From: Klebsormidium nitens
Taxonomy: Eukaryota > Streptophyta > Klebsormidiophyceae > Klebsormidiales > Klebsormidiaceae
Direction of reading: 5' to 3'
DNA length: 27,040 nucleotides
Assembly (NCBI GenBank): GCA_000708835.1
Contig: DF237729.1
Coordinates: 6,365-33,404, forward strand
In this document: one piece after another, positions 1 through 10,400 of the stretch
Layout of the letters: each line of letters opens with the position of its first letter
How positions within the stretch are numbered: the first letter of the stretch is position 1
The notes under the pieces: generated by a model
Databases searched by the model: none
Told to the model about the DNA's origin: nothing
Seen by the model: only the letters and a program-made list of their open reading frames with translations
Translations under genes and position numbers: made by a program

Positions 1-4
1 TCGC

Positions 5-42
5 CTTCGGTTGGCCGAAGCAACCCAAGCCCCCCCCCCCCC
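5..42. repeat. Short hairpin followed by a poly-C run upstream of the F-box/LRR gene
   Basis: Bases 5-20 form a 6-bp inverted repeat (cttcgg / ccgaag) with a 4-nt loop. A run of 13 C residues follows at 30-42. Both lie within 120 nt of the start codon, in the presumed 5' leader or promoter. The run could be a slippage-prone site; no function can be assigned. Confidence 0.4.
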
Positions 43-125
43 AACAGAATACCTAAGGGGGTGCCACTTCAAAGTGACGGTACCCTAACAGAAAAGTAGA
101 GCGCGGTCAATCAAATCGAGTCGCC

Positions 126-1913
126 ATGGCTTCTCAGAGCCAACATGCTTCATGTATCAATGACGTCCTGCCAGAAGACATCCTCGTGAAAATAGCGAGC
201 TTGCTCGATGAGGGTTTCTATGAAAAGGCTTCGCTGGAACGCTTCATGCAAGTTTGCAAGCACTGGCGCTCTCTAGGAAGAGAGGCGACAAGGCGCTTGC
301 GGATTGACTGCCACAAGTATGGAAATGATGTAGAAGCGGTTTTGTTCAAAGCCTTGAGCGCCTTTCCTCACGTCGAGTCTCTCTCATTCGACAACTCTTA
401 CGCGCTTGATCAAGATTCTCTTGCAGCCATCTTTCAGAGGGTCACATCAAACTTGGACCTAGGCAGGACTCGCATCAAGCATTTACGTTTTCAATTCTGG
501 GCATCCAAGCACCAGCTGCAATCGCTATCGCTGCCAAGCAATATAAAAGGTTGGAAACAGCTCGAGCGCCTGGAGGTGTTGAATGGCAGGTTCGTTGTCG
601 ACTTTGACCATGTCTCTGAGGAAGTCAAGGGGTGGACAAATCTGCAGGATTTGAAACTGCGTTATTGTGAAGCCCTGCCTTCGGGAAGCAGGTTCTGGAC
701 AAATTTACGATCTCTGAAGCTAGAAACGCTGACCGCTGCGGAACTGTCGGCTGATGCGGCTGGAGAGTGGAAAGACCTTCAGGAGTTGGTGCTGAACTCT
801 TGCCCGATGCTGCAACGTCTCCCTAGAGGGGTCTCCTCTTGGAAGGGGATTCAGCGAGTTGAAATCCGCAGTGCACCTCTGTTAAGCGCTCTTCCAAGTG
901 AGGTGCGCGCATGGGTTGATCTGCAAAAGCTCCTCCTGGGGTGGTGTCAGGGAATAATGGAGTTGCCACCTGCCGTGGGGTCCTGGAAGCGGTTGAAACA
1001 GATCTCATTATGTGATCTTAGCCTGTGTGAGCTCCCTGCAGCTGTAGGGGAGTGGAGGGCCTTGGTCTCTGCAACGATAAGCAATTGCAAGAGACTTGTT
1101 AGGCTGCCTTTGGAGGTGGCGGGATGGAGTAAGCTGCGCAGCTTTACCCTGAGTGGCTGCGACAGCGTTCTCGATCTTTCCGAAGGGGTCTCAGGGTGGA
1201 CAGAGTTGCAGAATCTGCAGTTACTTAGGTGTGCCGCCCTAGCGTCTCTTCCCAAGGGGGTCGGTAGCTGGATCTCGCTGCGAGCCGCAAGCATCTACCG
1301 GTGCAACCAGCTCAAAGGCCTGCCCGGGGGAACCCAGAAATGGTCAGCCCTGGAAGACTTGACCTTGTCGGAGTGCTCATCTCTGGGGACCCTGCAAGCT
1401 GGACAGCCAGCCAAAGGAGGACTTGCTTGTCTAAACGTTTCGCTGCGCCCTCCAACGAGGTCCCAATCATGGGAGTCTCTCACTCGCCTCAACCTCTACG
1501 ACATCGAGATAGACCGCCTCCCTGAATCGGTCGAGCGCTGCGTCCGGTTGCGATCGGTGGATGTTGATCGTTGCCGCAAGCTTTGGGACTTGTCGGCTGG
1601 CGTCAAGGGGTGGAGGAACCTGGAGCAACTCAACATAACACGCTGCGAGGGGCTACGATCGCTGCCTGAAGGAGTCGGCCAATGGAAGCAGCTGCAGGCG
1701 ATAAGTTTCAACATGAGTCTGTCGAATTTGGTTCTCCCAAAAGAGGTGGGGGCCTGGGTAAACCTCGAAAACGCATACTTTGGCGGCTTGGTGGCGTTAC
1801 CACAAAGCGCCGATGGATGGACCTCCCTCAAAATCCTAAGCATCAACGACCTGGAAGTTGAGACGCTTCCGGAGAGCGCAGTCGGGGCCTGGGAGAAATT
1901 GACAACCCTCTAA
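126..1913 (+). CDS. F-box / tryptophan-signature leucine-rich-repeat protein (interrupted by an in-frame stop)
   Basis: This is an intronless 595-codon frame. The ATG sits in a good context (gccATGG), and an in-frame TGA at 75-77 with no ATG between supports this start. Residues about 13-55 resemble an F-box (LPEDILVKIASLL, then a VCKHWRSL segment), the module that binds Skp1 in SCF ubiquitin ligases. From about residue 125 onward there are some 19 repeats of roughly 24 residues of the form LPxxVxxWxxLxxLxLxxC, a leucine-rich-repeat solenoid with an almost invariant Trp or aromatic residue at the repeat start. A role as a substrate-binding SCF adaptor is inferred from this architecture; no substrate can be named. 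The frame ends at TAA 1911-1913 in mid-repeat, and the same frame goes on for another 177 codons of LRR, so the ancestral protein was about 773 residues. I do not recognise a named orthologue. Confidence 0.75.
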   Translation: MASQSQHASCINDVLPEDILVKIASLLDEGFYEKASLERFMQVCKHWRSLGREATRRLRIDCHKYGNDVEAVLFKALSAFPHVESLSFDNSYALDQDSLAAIFQRVTSNLDLGRTRIKHLRFQFWASKHQLQSLSLPSNIKGWKQLERLEVLNGRFVVDFDHVSEEVKGWTNLQDLKLRYCEALPSGSRFWTNLRSLKLETLTAAELSADAAGEWKDLQELVLNSCPMLQRLPRGVSSWKGIQRVEIRSAPLLSALPSEVRAWVDLQKLLLGWCQGIMELPPAVGSWKRLKQISLCDLSLCELPAAVGEWRALVSATISNCKRLVRLPLEVAGWSKLRSFTLSGCDSVLDLSEGVSGWTELQNLQLLRCAALASLPKGVGSWISLRAASIYRCNQLKGLPGGTQKWSALEDLTLSECSSLGTLQAGQPAKGGLACLNVSLRPPTRSQSWESLTRLNLYDIEIDRLPESVERCVRLRSVDVDRCRKLWDLSAGVKGWRNLEQLNITRCEGLRSLPEGVGQWKQLQAISFNMSLSNLVLPKEVGAWVNLENAYFGGLVALPQSADGWTSLKILSINDLEVETLPESAVGAWEKLTTL

Positions 1914-2447
1914 TTCAACAGCTCAAAATCGCTGCGGTTGCCAGAAACCGTAGGCTCTTGGGGCTGCTTGCGGGACCTCCAGCTTTCGTGTCCTCGCTTG
2001 AATAGCCTCCCAGAAACCGTGGGGAAATGGCGGGATTTGGAGTGCGCAGAGCTAAGTGGTTGCACAGGGTTGAGGGCCTTACCTGAGACCGTAGGCTCTT
2101 GGCATAGTCTCCGTGTGCTCTTTGTAGGGCATTCTGAAGGATGGGAGGCATGCACTGCTTTGGAAGGTCTTCCCGAGTCAGTCAGGGAATGGACGAATTT
2201 GACGGATGTTAGCTTGAAAGGCTGTACGGGGATCAAATGTTTGCCCAGTGGTATAGGAGACTGGTGCAAAATATCCGCTGTTAATCTAGCCGGCTGTAGT
2301 GCTCTGCTAGAGCTGCCTGAGTCCATTATAAACTGGCCGCTTCACGACTCCGGTTTCACCAGGCGGCTCAAAGCAGGTTGCGGCGAAGCCCTAGTCAGGT
2401 CGATCGAGCAATACGAAGAGCGAAGGCTTCTTGCAAGGAAGCCGTAG
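1914..2447 (+). pseudogene. Severed C-terminal LRR part of the upstream F-box/LRR gene
   Basis: This stretch is in exactly the same reading frame as the 126-1913 gene, directly after its TAA, and stays open to a TAG at 2445-2447. It encodes five or six more units of the same Trp-LRR type (for example LPETVGSWGCLRDLQL and LPESVREWTNLTDVSL), then a short charged tail ending EERRLLARKP. I see no in-frame ATG here, so it is unlikely to be an independent gene. The repeat spanning the stop has normal length (LPESAVGAWEKLTTL, stop, FNSSKSLRLPETVGSW), so a single substitution, for example CAA to TAA, explains the break without any indel. It could be a nonsense allele, an early pseudogene, a readthrough product or a base-calling error. 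Confidence 0.7.
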
Positions 2448-3789
2448 ACGCTTACATACTTTAGGTCAATGGTCTACGTAAGGAACTGCTAGGTAACTCT
2501 TACTTGTGAGTCATAGTTAGTGTATCTTGAGCGAACTACGTACAAAGAGTGGCACTTCTTTACTATGGATGCGGTGTGTAGGTATATGCCCGTCTCTTTA
2601 GCCACTTTACACTTATGGCATACATCTTATGTCCGGTTTCAGATCTTGCAGTTTCACCTTTTAACGCCAGATCAGCCAGCCAGGCCTCAATAATAATCGG
2701 ACCATTGGCCGGAATTACTTGAAACACTTTCAGTTGACACATGGCGGAATGTCTACTATTTTCGTTCCTCGATCTTTTCAACCATAGAAAAGAATTCAAG
2801 TGTCCTTTTCAACGTGTGCTAAAACTAAACTCACACATGCGATCACGATCGCTTGTCGCAGAACTGGAAGAGAGAGCCTCCTCCAAAATCGATTTTGAGT
2901 AGATCCTGCTCAACATATTTTAGATATTAGCATAGCCCTACATTTGCCTGCATGGTCAAGTTACCATTGAGTTTGCACACAGGCAACCGCAGGCTGCGTA
3001 CGTTGACTCGTTGCTCACATACGGCGGATCGCGCTATAGTACATGTATCATTCGCATATGCTATTTCCATGCAATCATTTAACAGCAGTCGTATCCAGCC
3101 GCTAGATCTCGATGTAACGGCTTTGGCATACTAATGTTGCGCGCAATATGTATGGTTACTGAGCATGTCGGATGTTGAAGACTGGGAGCGGCAAACTTGT
3201 GTATACTTGCTACTACATACTGATACAGGTGTACAGCACTTAAGTTGGTAATCAAGATCCGTCCGCCCCTGCATGCGTGTCGTTAGACCTTTGATCGAGC
3301 TAAATCCAACACTGAAAATCGTATTTCGCCTTGGTTGCATTCATTGCCAGTGCTAGCCAGAGCTCAGCTAGGCTCGATTGCATGTGCCATGCATGGGATC
3401 AATCGCTCGAACATGTGCCAAAAGTGCGGGAAAAACGCGCAGCTCAAGCATTAGAGACACATCTGCAGCCCACGTTTTGTGCTTCTAGCACAAAAACGAA
3501 CAGAACGTGCATGAACTCAATACATGGTGATCTTTCATGTAATTGACCAACAAGCTGTAAGCACGGCCCAGATCATGATGCATATACTGGCAAGAGATAC
3601 GAGCTACGTTTACCAGTTTGAAGGCAGGTCCAGGCCCTGAATGACTTGAGAAGGTCTACAAATTGTTGAATTGTTGATGCCCACAGTCCCACTGTTAAAG
3701 GAGGACAGTAGCACATGACGACAGTATCAGACTTAACACTTGCTGCAAAACTGTACAGCTTAACACGTTCCAAGCATTGCGACTTTCGA
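2448..3789. other. Convergent intergenic interval, no gene recognised
   Basis: The F-box/LRR gene and the HECT ligase gene end toward each other across about 1.34 kb. The interval is more AT-rich than the flanking exons. It contains only short unrelated open frames of 60-78 codons with no recognisable motif. I saw no tRNA, transposon ends or long repeats. It presumably holds both 3' untranslated regions, but I could not place a polyadenylation site with confidence. Confidence 0.5.
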
Positions 3790-6700
3790 CTAGCCAAACC
3801 CGAAGCCCTCACTTCCCTCGTGGATTGCCAGCAAGAGTCGTTCCTGCAGCTGCTCGCGCATCTGGTATTCTGGCAGGTCCAGCTGGTTGAAGCACGTGTG
3901 GGCCGACGGCAGGCGGTCCGGGGCGCCGTACGCCTTGTGGATCTGGAAGCGCTGCGGGCCGGAGATGCCTTGCAGAGCCTTGAAGCCCTCCAGCGGCACC
4001 TGCAAACGGGAAACATGCTGATTAGATCCCCCGGCAGAGCTCACAGTTGCCTGAGTATTCAAAATAAAGAGTCGAACAGACCTTCCGCGGTTCAGGCTTC
4101 GGATACTCGTGGCCGACAAGATGAAGTGTTCCAACGAGCTACCACGCCAATCATCGGAACGAGGTCTGCAGAGAATGGCTCAATCCAGGACCGACGAAGG
4201 AGGATGACTCTGGTGAGTCCAAAAATGACCAGGAGGTATCTTCTACCACACCCCAGCAGGGAGCCTACTCTTATACGGGCACGAACCGGGTATTTACGAG
4301 AGAACGACCTCCACGACTTCCTTGCTCTGCATACTTCCGAAGGAACAGAGAAGAAAAGGCTGCCGGTTCGTACCTTGGAGGTACCGGTGGTGAACTGCAG
4401 GAGGCGCGCCTGGTCCTCCTTGCTGAAGTTGCGGACGACGTCCCAGAACCACTGCACCACGGGAGATGCGCCCGTGAAGCCCGTGTACTCCGTGTTCTGC
4501 TTCAGGTCCTCAACTGAGAGAAATAAAAATGACGTCAGCACAAGCCATTTTCTCAGGTCCTCGACTGCGGGCATTATTGGCGAGTATCTGACGTCAGCAA
4601 AGACCTTTTCCTTTCAATCGGGAAAAATGATCCTGTTTGGGCAATGGTACTCCGTGTTCTGCTTCAGGTCCTCGACGGCGGAGACGCAACAGAAACGGAA
4701 GATGACGTCAGCACAGGCCGTTTCTCCTATCGCTCTTTTCTCAGCAAGGAGGTCGTGATCCAGAAGTTGTGCGGCTGGCAGAAGATACGAATTGAACAAG
4801 CTGACTGCCTCAATTTCTTGAAGGCATACGGATGAAGAAGTCCGCATATGTTTTGGCCCTTTCCCCCCCTCGAGGATCCGAAGTTGTGTAGGCCGCTGCA
4901 AAATCCGTCCCAAGAACATCGTATTCTCAACGTTCACGAGTCAAACAAAGCAGTACTGTCCAGCAAAAGCACCGAAACACGAGGAATCTGAAGCGTAGCA
5001 GGATTGTAGACACGTGGGTGCTCACACTGGTCGATCTAGGGCATATCGCAGATCGGCTGAGCGACCTTTTTCGTCAGTTTTAGAACATAGGATCCCGGCC
5101 AAGGAAGCATAGTATTTCAGAACGATGACTTTATAGAGTATCACTCACTGTCGATCTCGGGCAGGCCGCTGATGAGCAGCTCCAGCTCCTTGTCGTTGAA
5201 CACCGCGATCAGGTCCTTGGGAATGAGCTCGTGGAAACCATCCAGGAACGCCGAAATTTGCGGGCGGATCGCGGTCGTCATGCGGTGCTCGGCAACTAGG
5301 TTGACGTACTCGCGCTTGTTGGCCTCGGTCACCGGAATGTCGCGGCCGCCCGGCTTGAGCTCGTGGTCGTGGAGCTGCTGCTTCTCGTACAATATGTGCT
5401 GCTCTTCGTCGGCTTCGACGGCGAAGGTCAGGTCCAGCACGCCCGTGATGTCGTTCTGAAATAAAGGCCAATTTTTTTGGTCAAGGGTTTGCAGGCCCAG
5501 ATCAATACTATTCTGAGCGCAGTCTGCGATCCTGAGCCGTCGCAATGGCTCCATAAGAATCATCGCAGTGGCAGACTCCATTATGGAGCATTGCATCCTA
5601 ACTGCCAGCTTTGACGTGAAGAGATATTGAGGGTCTGTTCAAAATGGTCGAGAAACAAGCTCCGGGGAAAACCTGGAGAACCCGAAATTACGAAAGTTTG
5701 AAACTAATCCCTGGTTTCGAAACACTTGGCTTGAGGTCGAAAACAGAACAATCAGCAGTGCACCTCAAGGCCCGACTGCCGACCTCCATAGATAATGACG
5801 GCCTTTTCCCTTGCCCCTGCTCGCAATCACGAGGTGACTCATCTGTACGGCTGCAAACCCGCATGAACAGTTGCAGTTGTCCGAAGGTTTCGGAAACGCT
5901 GAAAAACTCACGTCGAGCATCCACTTTAGGTTTTTGTAGTACTCGGGGTCGATGGCCTCGATGTCGTGGTACGTGATCTTGTTGCCCAGGATGTGCTTGT
6001 AGAAGGAGCGCGTGAAGTACACGTCCAGCAGCTGCCCGTCATACAGCGCCTTGCCTACCTGCACGCAGAAAGTGCAAGGCTTAGGAAAACGTGTGAATTC
6101 TGGCAATTTCTCTTGTCCACAAGTAAGACAGAAAGCCGGAAACCGTAGAACGCCAGAAGGGGGCAGCAGAGGTGCAAGAGGTTTTGCGTGCAGGACTAGC
6201 AGAAGAATCGTAACGCTGTGGATGGTTCTTGCAGTTCATGCATTTAGGACTGCAGCAACAGAAGCTGGCGAACTCAAGAATGATTGGATTGACTCATCAT
6301 ACTCTCTCAGAATCGAGCAGTGAGGAATGTGCAACATTCTGAACACCCCAAAGCGCGAGAGCGGTGATGCAACGTCCTGCTTACACAAACGAGGAACACG
6401 CCTTGCTACACAGCAACCCCAGGAGCACCCACTGAATGAACGGATCGACTAAGCAGGCAAGAAAGCGCCGCCAAAACGACACCAGTTGTTACAGACCACC
6501 CCACATTCAGCCGGGCCAGCATCAGCACCCTAACCCTAAATTCTTGATCCAAACCTTTTGCGGAACCTGAGACCCTCGCAACTCACCACACGGCCGACGA
6601 ACTTGAAGTAGGACAGATGCTCCGTCTGGTAGCCGGAGTTAGGGTTCGGCTGGTACGTGGAATCGTTGCCGGCGGCGCTGGTGAAGAGCAGCGTGCCCTT

Positions 6701-7407
6701 GTCGAAGATGACGCGGCTCAGCAGCTGGTACCACTCGCGCGTCAGCCCGCCTGCGTCGATGCCCTCCTCGCCCTGGAAATGTACCACGAGCCGGCCGCGC
6801 AGCTCCTCGGGGCGCCGCATGCGCAGCTGCATACGAGGTGAGGAGTATCCCGCATCAGAGATGGCCTGCTTTGCAAGAGCCGGTGGAAAAAGGAGTACAC
6901 CATTAAGCGGGCTCCGCAGCCACATACGAGATGCGGATGCTCCTTACGAGAGAAGCCTTGACAGGACGTTTCGAAAGGACACAAGAACCAGCGCGACGAC
7001 CTCTGTGCTCCTCCGGACAAAATTCATAGTAAACACCCGTGTGGAGAGGTCTAACGAAAATCACAGCCGTCGAAACCTCGTACATGTTTTATTCAACAAT
7101 GTTCATGCAATGAAAGATAGCGAGCAGCAAACCGACTCTGTGCATAAGTTCCATCGCTGGCAAACCATAGGAGTTTAAGTCCGCAATACCTGGATCACAA
7201 ACCAGACTGGGATCAATCTTGGCTTGGCTCCTCGGTTCATACCTGATTGTACGAGTCCTCCAGCACGTACGCCCGTCGAACCGGGACCCGCAGCGAGTGG
7301 TGGTGGTGCGTTTGCTCGTGCTGCTGCCGGATCTTCGACCGGAAGAAGTTGCGCTTGTTGTCGAAGTCGATAAGGCGCGGCGTCTTGAGGATCAGGTTGA
7401 AAGTGCC
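3790..7407 (-). other. UPL1: Exons 20-25: HECT catalytic domain
   Basis: Exon 20 (7243-7407) gives [18 protein letters not shown] and [12 protein letters not shown]. Exon 21 (6587-6826) gives [19 protein letters not shown] and [20 protein letters not shown]. Exon 22 (5912-6058) has [20 protein letters not shown]; exon 23 (5149-5455) has [17 protein letters not shown]; exon 24 (4374-4513) has [16 protein letters not shown] and FTTGTSK; exon 25 (3790-3999) has [16 protein letters not shown]. The Cys codon at 3892-3894 (residue about 3946, 33 residues from the C-terminus) is the thioester-forming residue of the family. The protein ends EGFGFG, close to the conserved HECT tail. All catalytic landmarks are intact. 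Confidence 0.95.
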
Positions 7408-10400
7408 CTGCGTAAAAGTCGGGAGCGTCAGAATTCAACTGCTTTGAAGCAGGTTCGTGGACTTGTTTTCAATCTCCTGACTCGAAAGGTGCTTTTCAAT
7501 TGTATATAAACACTTTTTGAGGAGTCGCAAAACGAGAATCATACGAATGTAGATATTAGAGGTTATTTTTGCTGTTTTCGTCCAATTAGAAGCGCTTCCT
7601 TGAAAGTCCCGTTATCGATGCTCGTCAGCAGAACAAGCGGAGACCAGATCCCCAATGACCAGACCCTTTCAAGCAAGACACTCCCGCAGAGAAACAACCC
7701 ACCTCCAGCAGGTTCGGGTTCTGGCGAATGAAGGCGTTGAGCAGCTTCCGGTGCTTCTCCGCAAACGCCTGGAACGTCGACGGGCGGGCCACGTCCCGGG
7801 GCGTGCTCTGCTGCGACCACAGCCGTGGTGTCGACGTCCCGGTTGAATGCGCCGGCGACTCCCCCCCCTCTTGCCGGCTTCCGGGAGAATTCGGACGCGA
7901 CTCGGACACCTCCCGCATTGTCGTGTCCTGCGAACCGGACGCCCCGCTTCCGGACGCCTTCTCGGACGCCTTCTCGGACGATTCGGACGCTTTCTCCGCC
8001 GCTTCGGACGCCTTTTTCGCCTTTTCGGACGCCTTCTTGAGCTCCCCGGCCTCCTGCAGCTTCTCGCACCACATGAGGAACGCCTCGATGTGCGGGAGGA
8101 CCTTCCCCACGGAGGGGGGCAGGCTCTGCACTGCCGCGGCCACCCCCCCCGCGGCGACGTTCAGCCCCCCGAGCGCGGTCGTCTGCACGAGCTGCGTCTC
8201 GAGCTGCGACACACAACCGCTGAGCGCCTGCCAGACGGGCTCGAGCGCCGGCGCTAGTTCGTCGATCACCGCGACGCCCTCGGCGCCCGCGGACTCGGTT
8301 TTCGTAACCCCGTCCTTAACCCGCTTCCCCGCCATGAGATAGCCGATCATGAGGAGCACGCGCAGGAGGGCCGCCCCCGCTGAAGCGTCCATTGCGGCCG
8401 AGACCGCTGCCGAGTGGCTGAGGGTTTCGAGTTCGGCGACGGCGGGGCGCACCAAAGTGTGCGCATCGGTCTTGAGCTCTCCCAGGAAGAGCGTGCGGTG
8501 CGCAGGAACGGGGTTGGCGAGGAGTTTTAGGATGGTGGACACCTTCGGATACGTAGCCTCCGGGAAGCTGCAAGGAAGGAGAGCGGGGCTCTTGTTAGTA
8601 TTCGGGTTTGCAAGTCAACGGGACAGATTCGAGAACAACCTACGCTAAGCGAACGGCAAAGAGGTCCCTTGCTAAAGAAGTTTACCAGACTTGGTGCCAG
8701 GCAAGCCTTTCGGAAAGACAATCAGGAGGCGGGCATGGGAAAGCTTCGACCGTAGCATGGCTTCAACCCTTCGGGCAAGCTTTTCGTCCGACTCTCCTCG
8801 ACTTCTCAACGTCCCTCCGGGTCCCTCCCATCACGTCCATTCTTGTGTGTAAGTATGAGCATCAGTGTTAAAGGAGCCTGCGTAACCGATTGAAAAATAG
8901 AAGCTTGAAAACTTCAGCAGACAGGATTGCCTCACCCCTGGTGCGCCAGCAGTCGGCACAGATAGCTCAGCTCCTTGGCCGGCAGCTCCTTGAGCACCGT
9001 CTCTGCCTCGCACGGCCCGATCGGCGCTGCCTCTAGTTTCTCCCCCTCGTCCTTCTCCTGCCTATCCACGTCCCAAAGTTCCGGAAGTCCATCCATCCTC
9101 TCCGGCTGTGCTGACGTCTCCTGGGCAGCGGCCGGGGGCCCGTCAGCGGGCGCCGCTTCGGTGCTGACGTCACCTTCCGTTGGGGCTGGTGCGGCGGCGC
9201 GGGCCGCCGCATCCTCGGCTGCCTTCTTTTCCTTCTCTTTCTGCTCGGCTTCGGCCTTGGCTTTCTGGCGCTCGAGCTCTTTCTCGTGGGCGCGCACGCG
9301 CGCGCGGTGCTCCGCCATGTCAGCCTCGGCGTGGCGCATGACGACCTCGGTCAGCGCGAGCAGCTGCACGAGTGAACAAGGATTCCGATTGTTAAACTCC
9401 ACCTTTTTCAACTTCAAAGTGTTTTTGATTCATCTTTTTCGGGCTTCATGGGAGAAGCCCTGAAAGCGTGGCTGACGAATTTGAAGTTCTATCACATGCG
9501 ATCAACCGGAAGCCAACGTCCAAAATCTCTGGGAAGTTCCGCTTTTGCTCATTTGATTGTTTGATAGCATGTCGAGTTCTTAAATCCAACGAGAACAACG
9601 CCACTAGTGCTGTAGCTTCAAGTTCGTCGGAACCAAAAAACAAACCGAGACCTGAAATGACGAATGAATTCACCAAATACCGGACTGCAAGACTACGAGA
9701 GTCAAGCCCCACTCCATTCAGCAGCGTTTCAACCAACGCGCCTCATCAACTCAGAGCAAACCCAGCTCATATAAAGTTTTTTCCAGTGAGATCGGCCAAC
9801 AACAAGAATGATCGCATACCTGCTCCAGGTGCGAGTTGCTCCGGACATACAGCGGCTGGCTCAGCAGCCTCAGCAGCAGCACGAGAGGAATTTCCGTCAC
9901 CGTCTTTGCGACCTCTTCCGACTCCACGACTTTCGCCTTGCCCTTACGGTCGGTGGGCGCCTCAGGAGCGTCGACCTCCAGTTGCAACAGCTGGTGGGCG
10001 ATGGTGCCGCTGTGGCGAGCCAGGTAGGTCAGGGTGTCTAGGACACGGCGGGAGAGAAGCGGAGGGAAACCTGCAAGGAAACAGGATTTCAGCAGTGTGA
10101 GCAAAGGCGTGGGGGCTATGGAGTTATGGGGTTTCTTGGACTGCACGCTCCTGACAGGCTTCCTCAGAACCTGTGCAAAAGACGGGTATAGCTCATACAG
10201 AGAGCTGAGTTGTGGCTGACACTATCACCCAAGTAGTGAACGATCTCTCGGGGAACGGCATGCGATGCAAACCCTTGTGCGCTGTGAGACAGCTGGCGTG
10301 TACGTGATGCAAGTACGACGCTTCGAGTCATTCTGACGGCCGTTAGACTGCTGAACAAATACTGGTGGGCGAACACGGCTAAAATTTAGAATAGCAACTA

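Noticed and set aside
1860-1922. Short intron removing the TAA at 1911
   Set aside because: The only possible donors would give an intron of about 40-65 nt and would delete part of a regular LRR unit, whereas the unspliced sequence keeps perfect repeat length.
2563-3546. Several 60-78-codon frames in the intergenic interval
   Set aside because: No recognisable motifs, no consistent coding character, and overlapping frames on both strands. They are at the length expected by chance.
3715-4758. 347-codon + strand open frame
   Set aside because: It runs antisense through exons 25 and 24 and their introns. It has no recognisable motif, while the minus-strand HECT exons are unambiguous.
4614-4937. 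Minus-strand frame containing [10 protein letters not shown] as a real exon
   Set aside because: It is the intronic duplicate of exon 24. The copy stops matching after the 26-nt block, and the authentic copy at 4374-4513 continues into the rest of the HECT domain.
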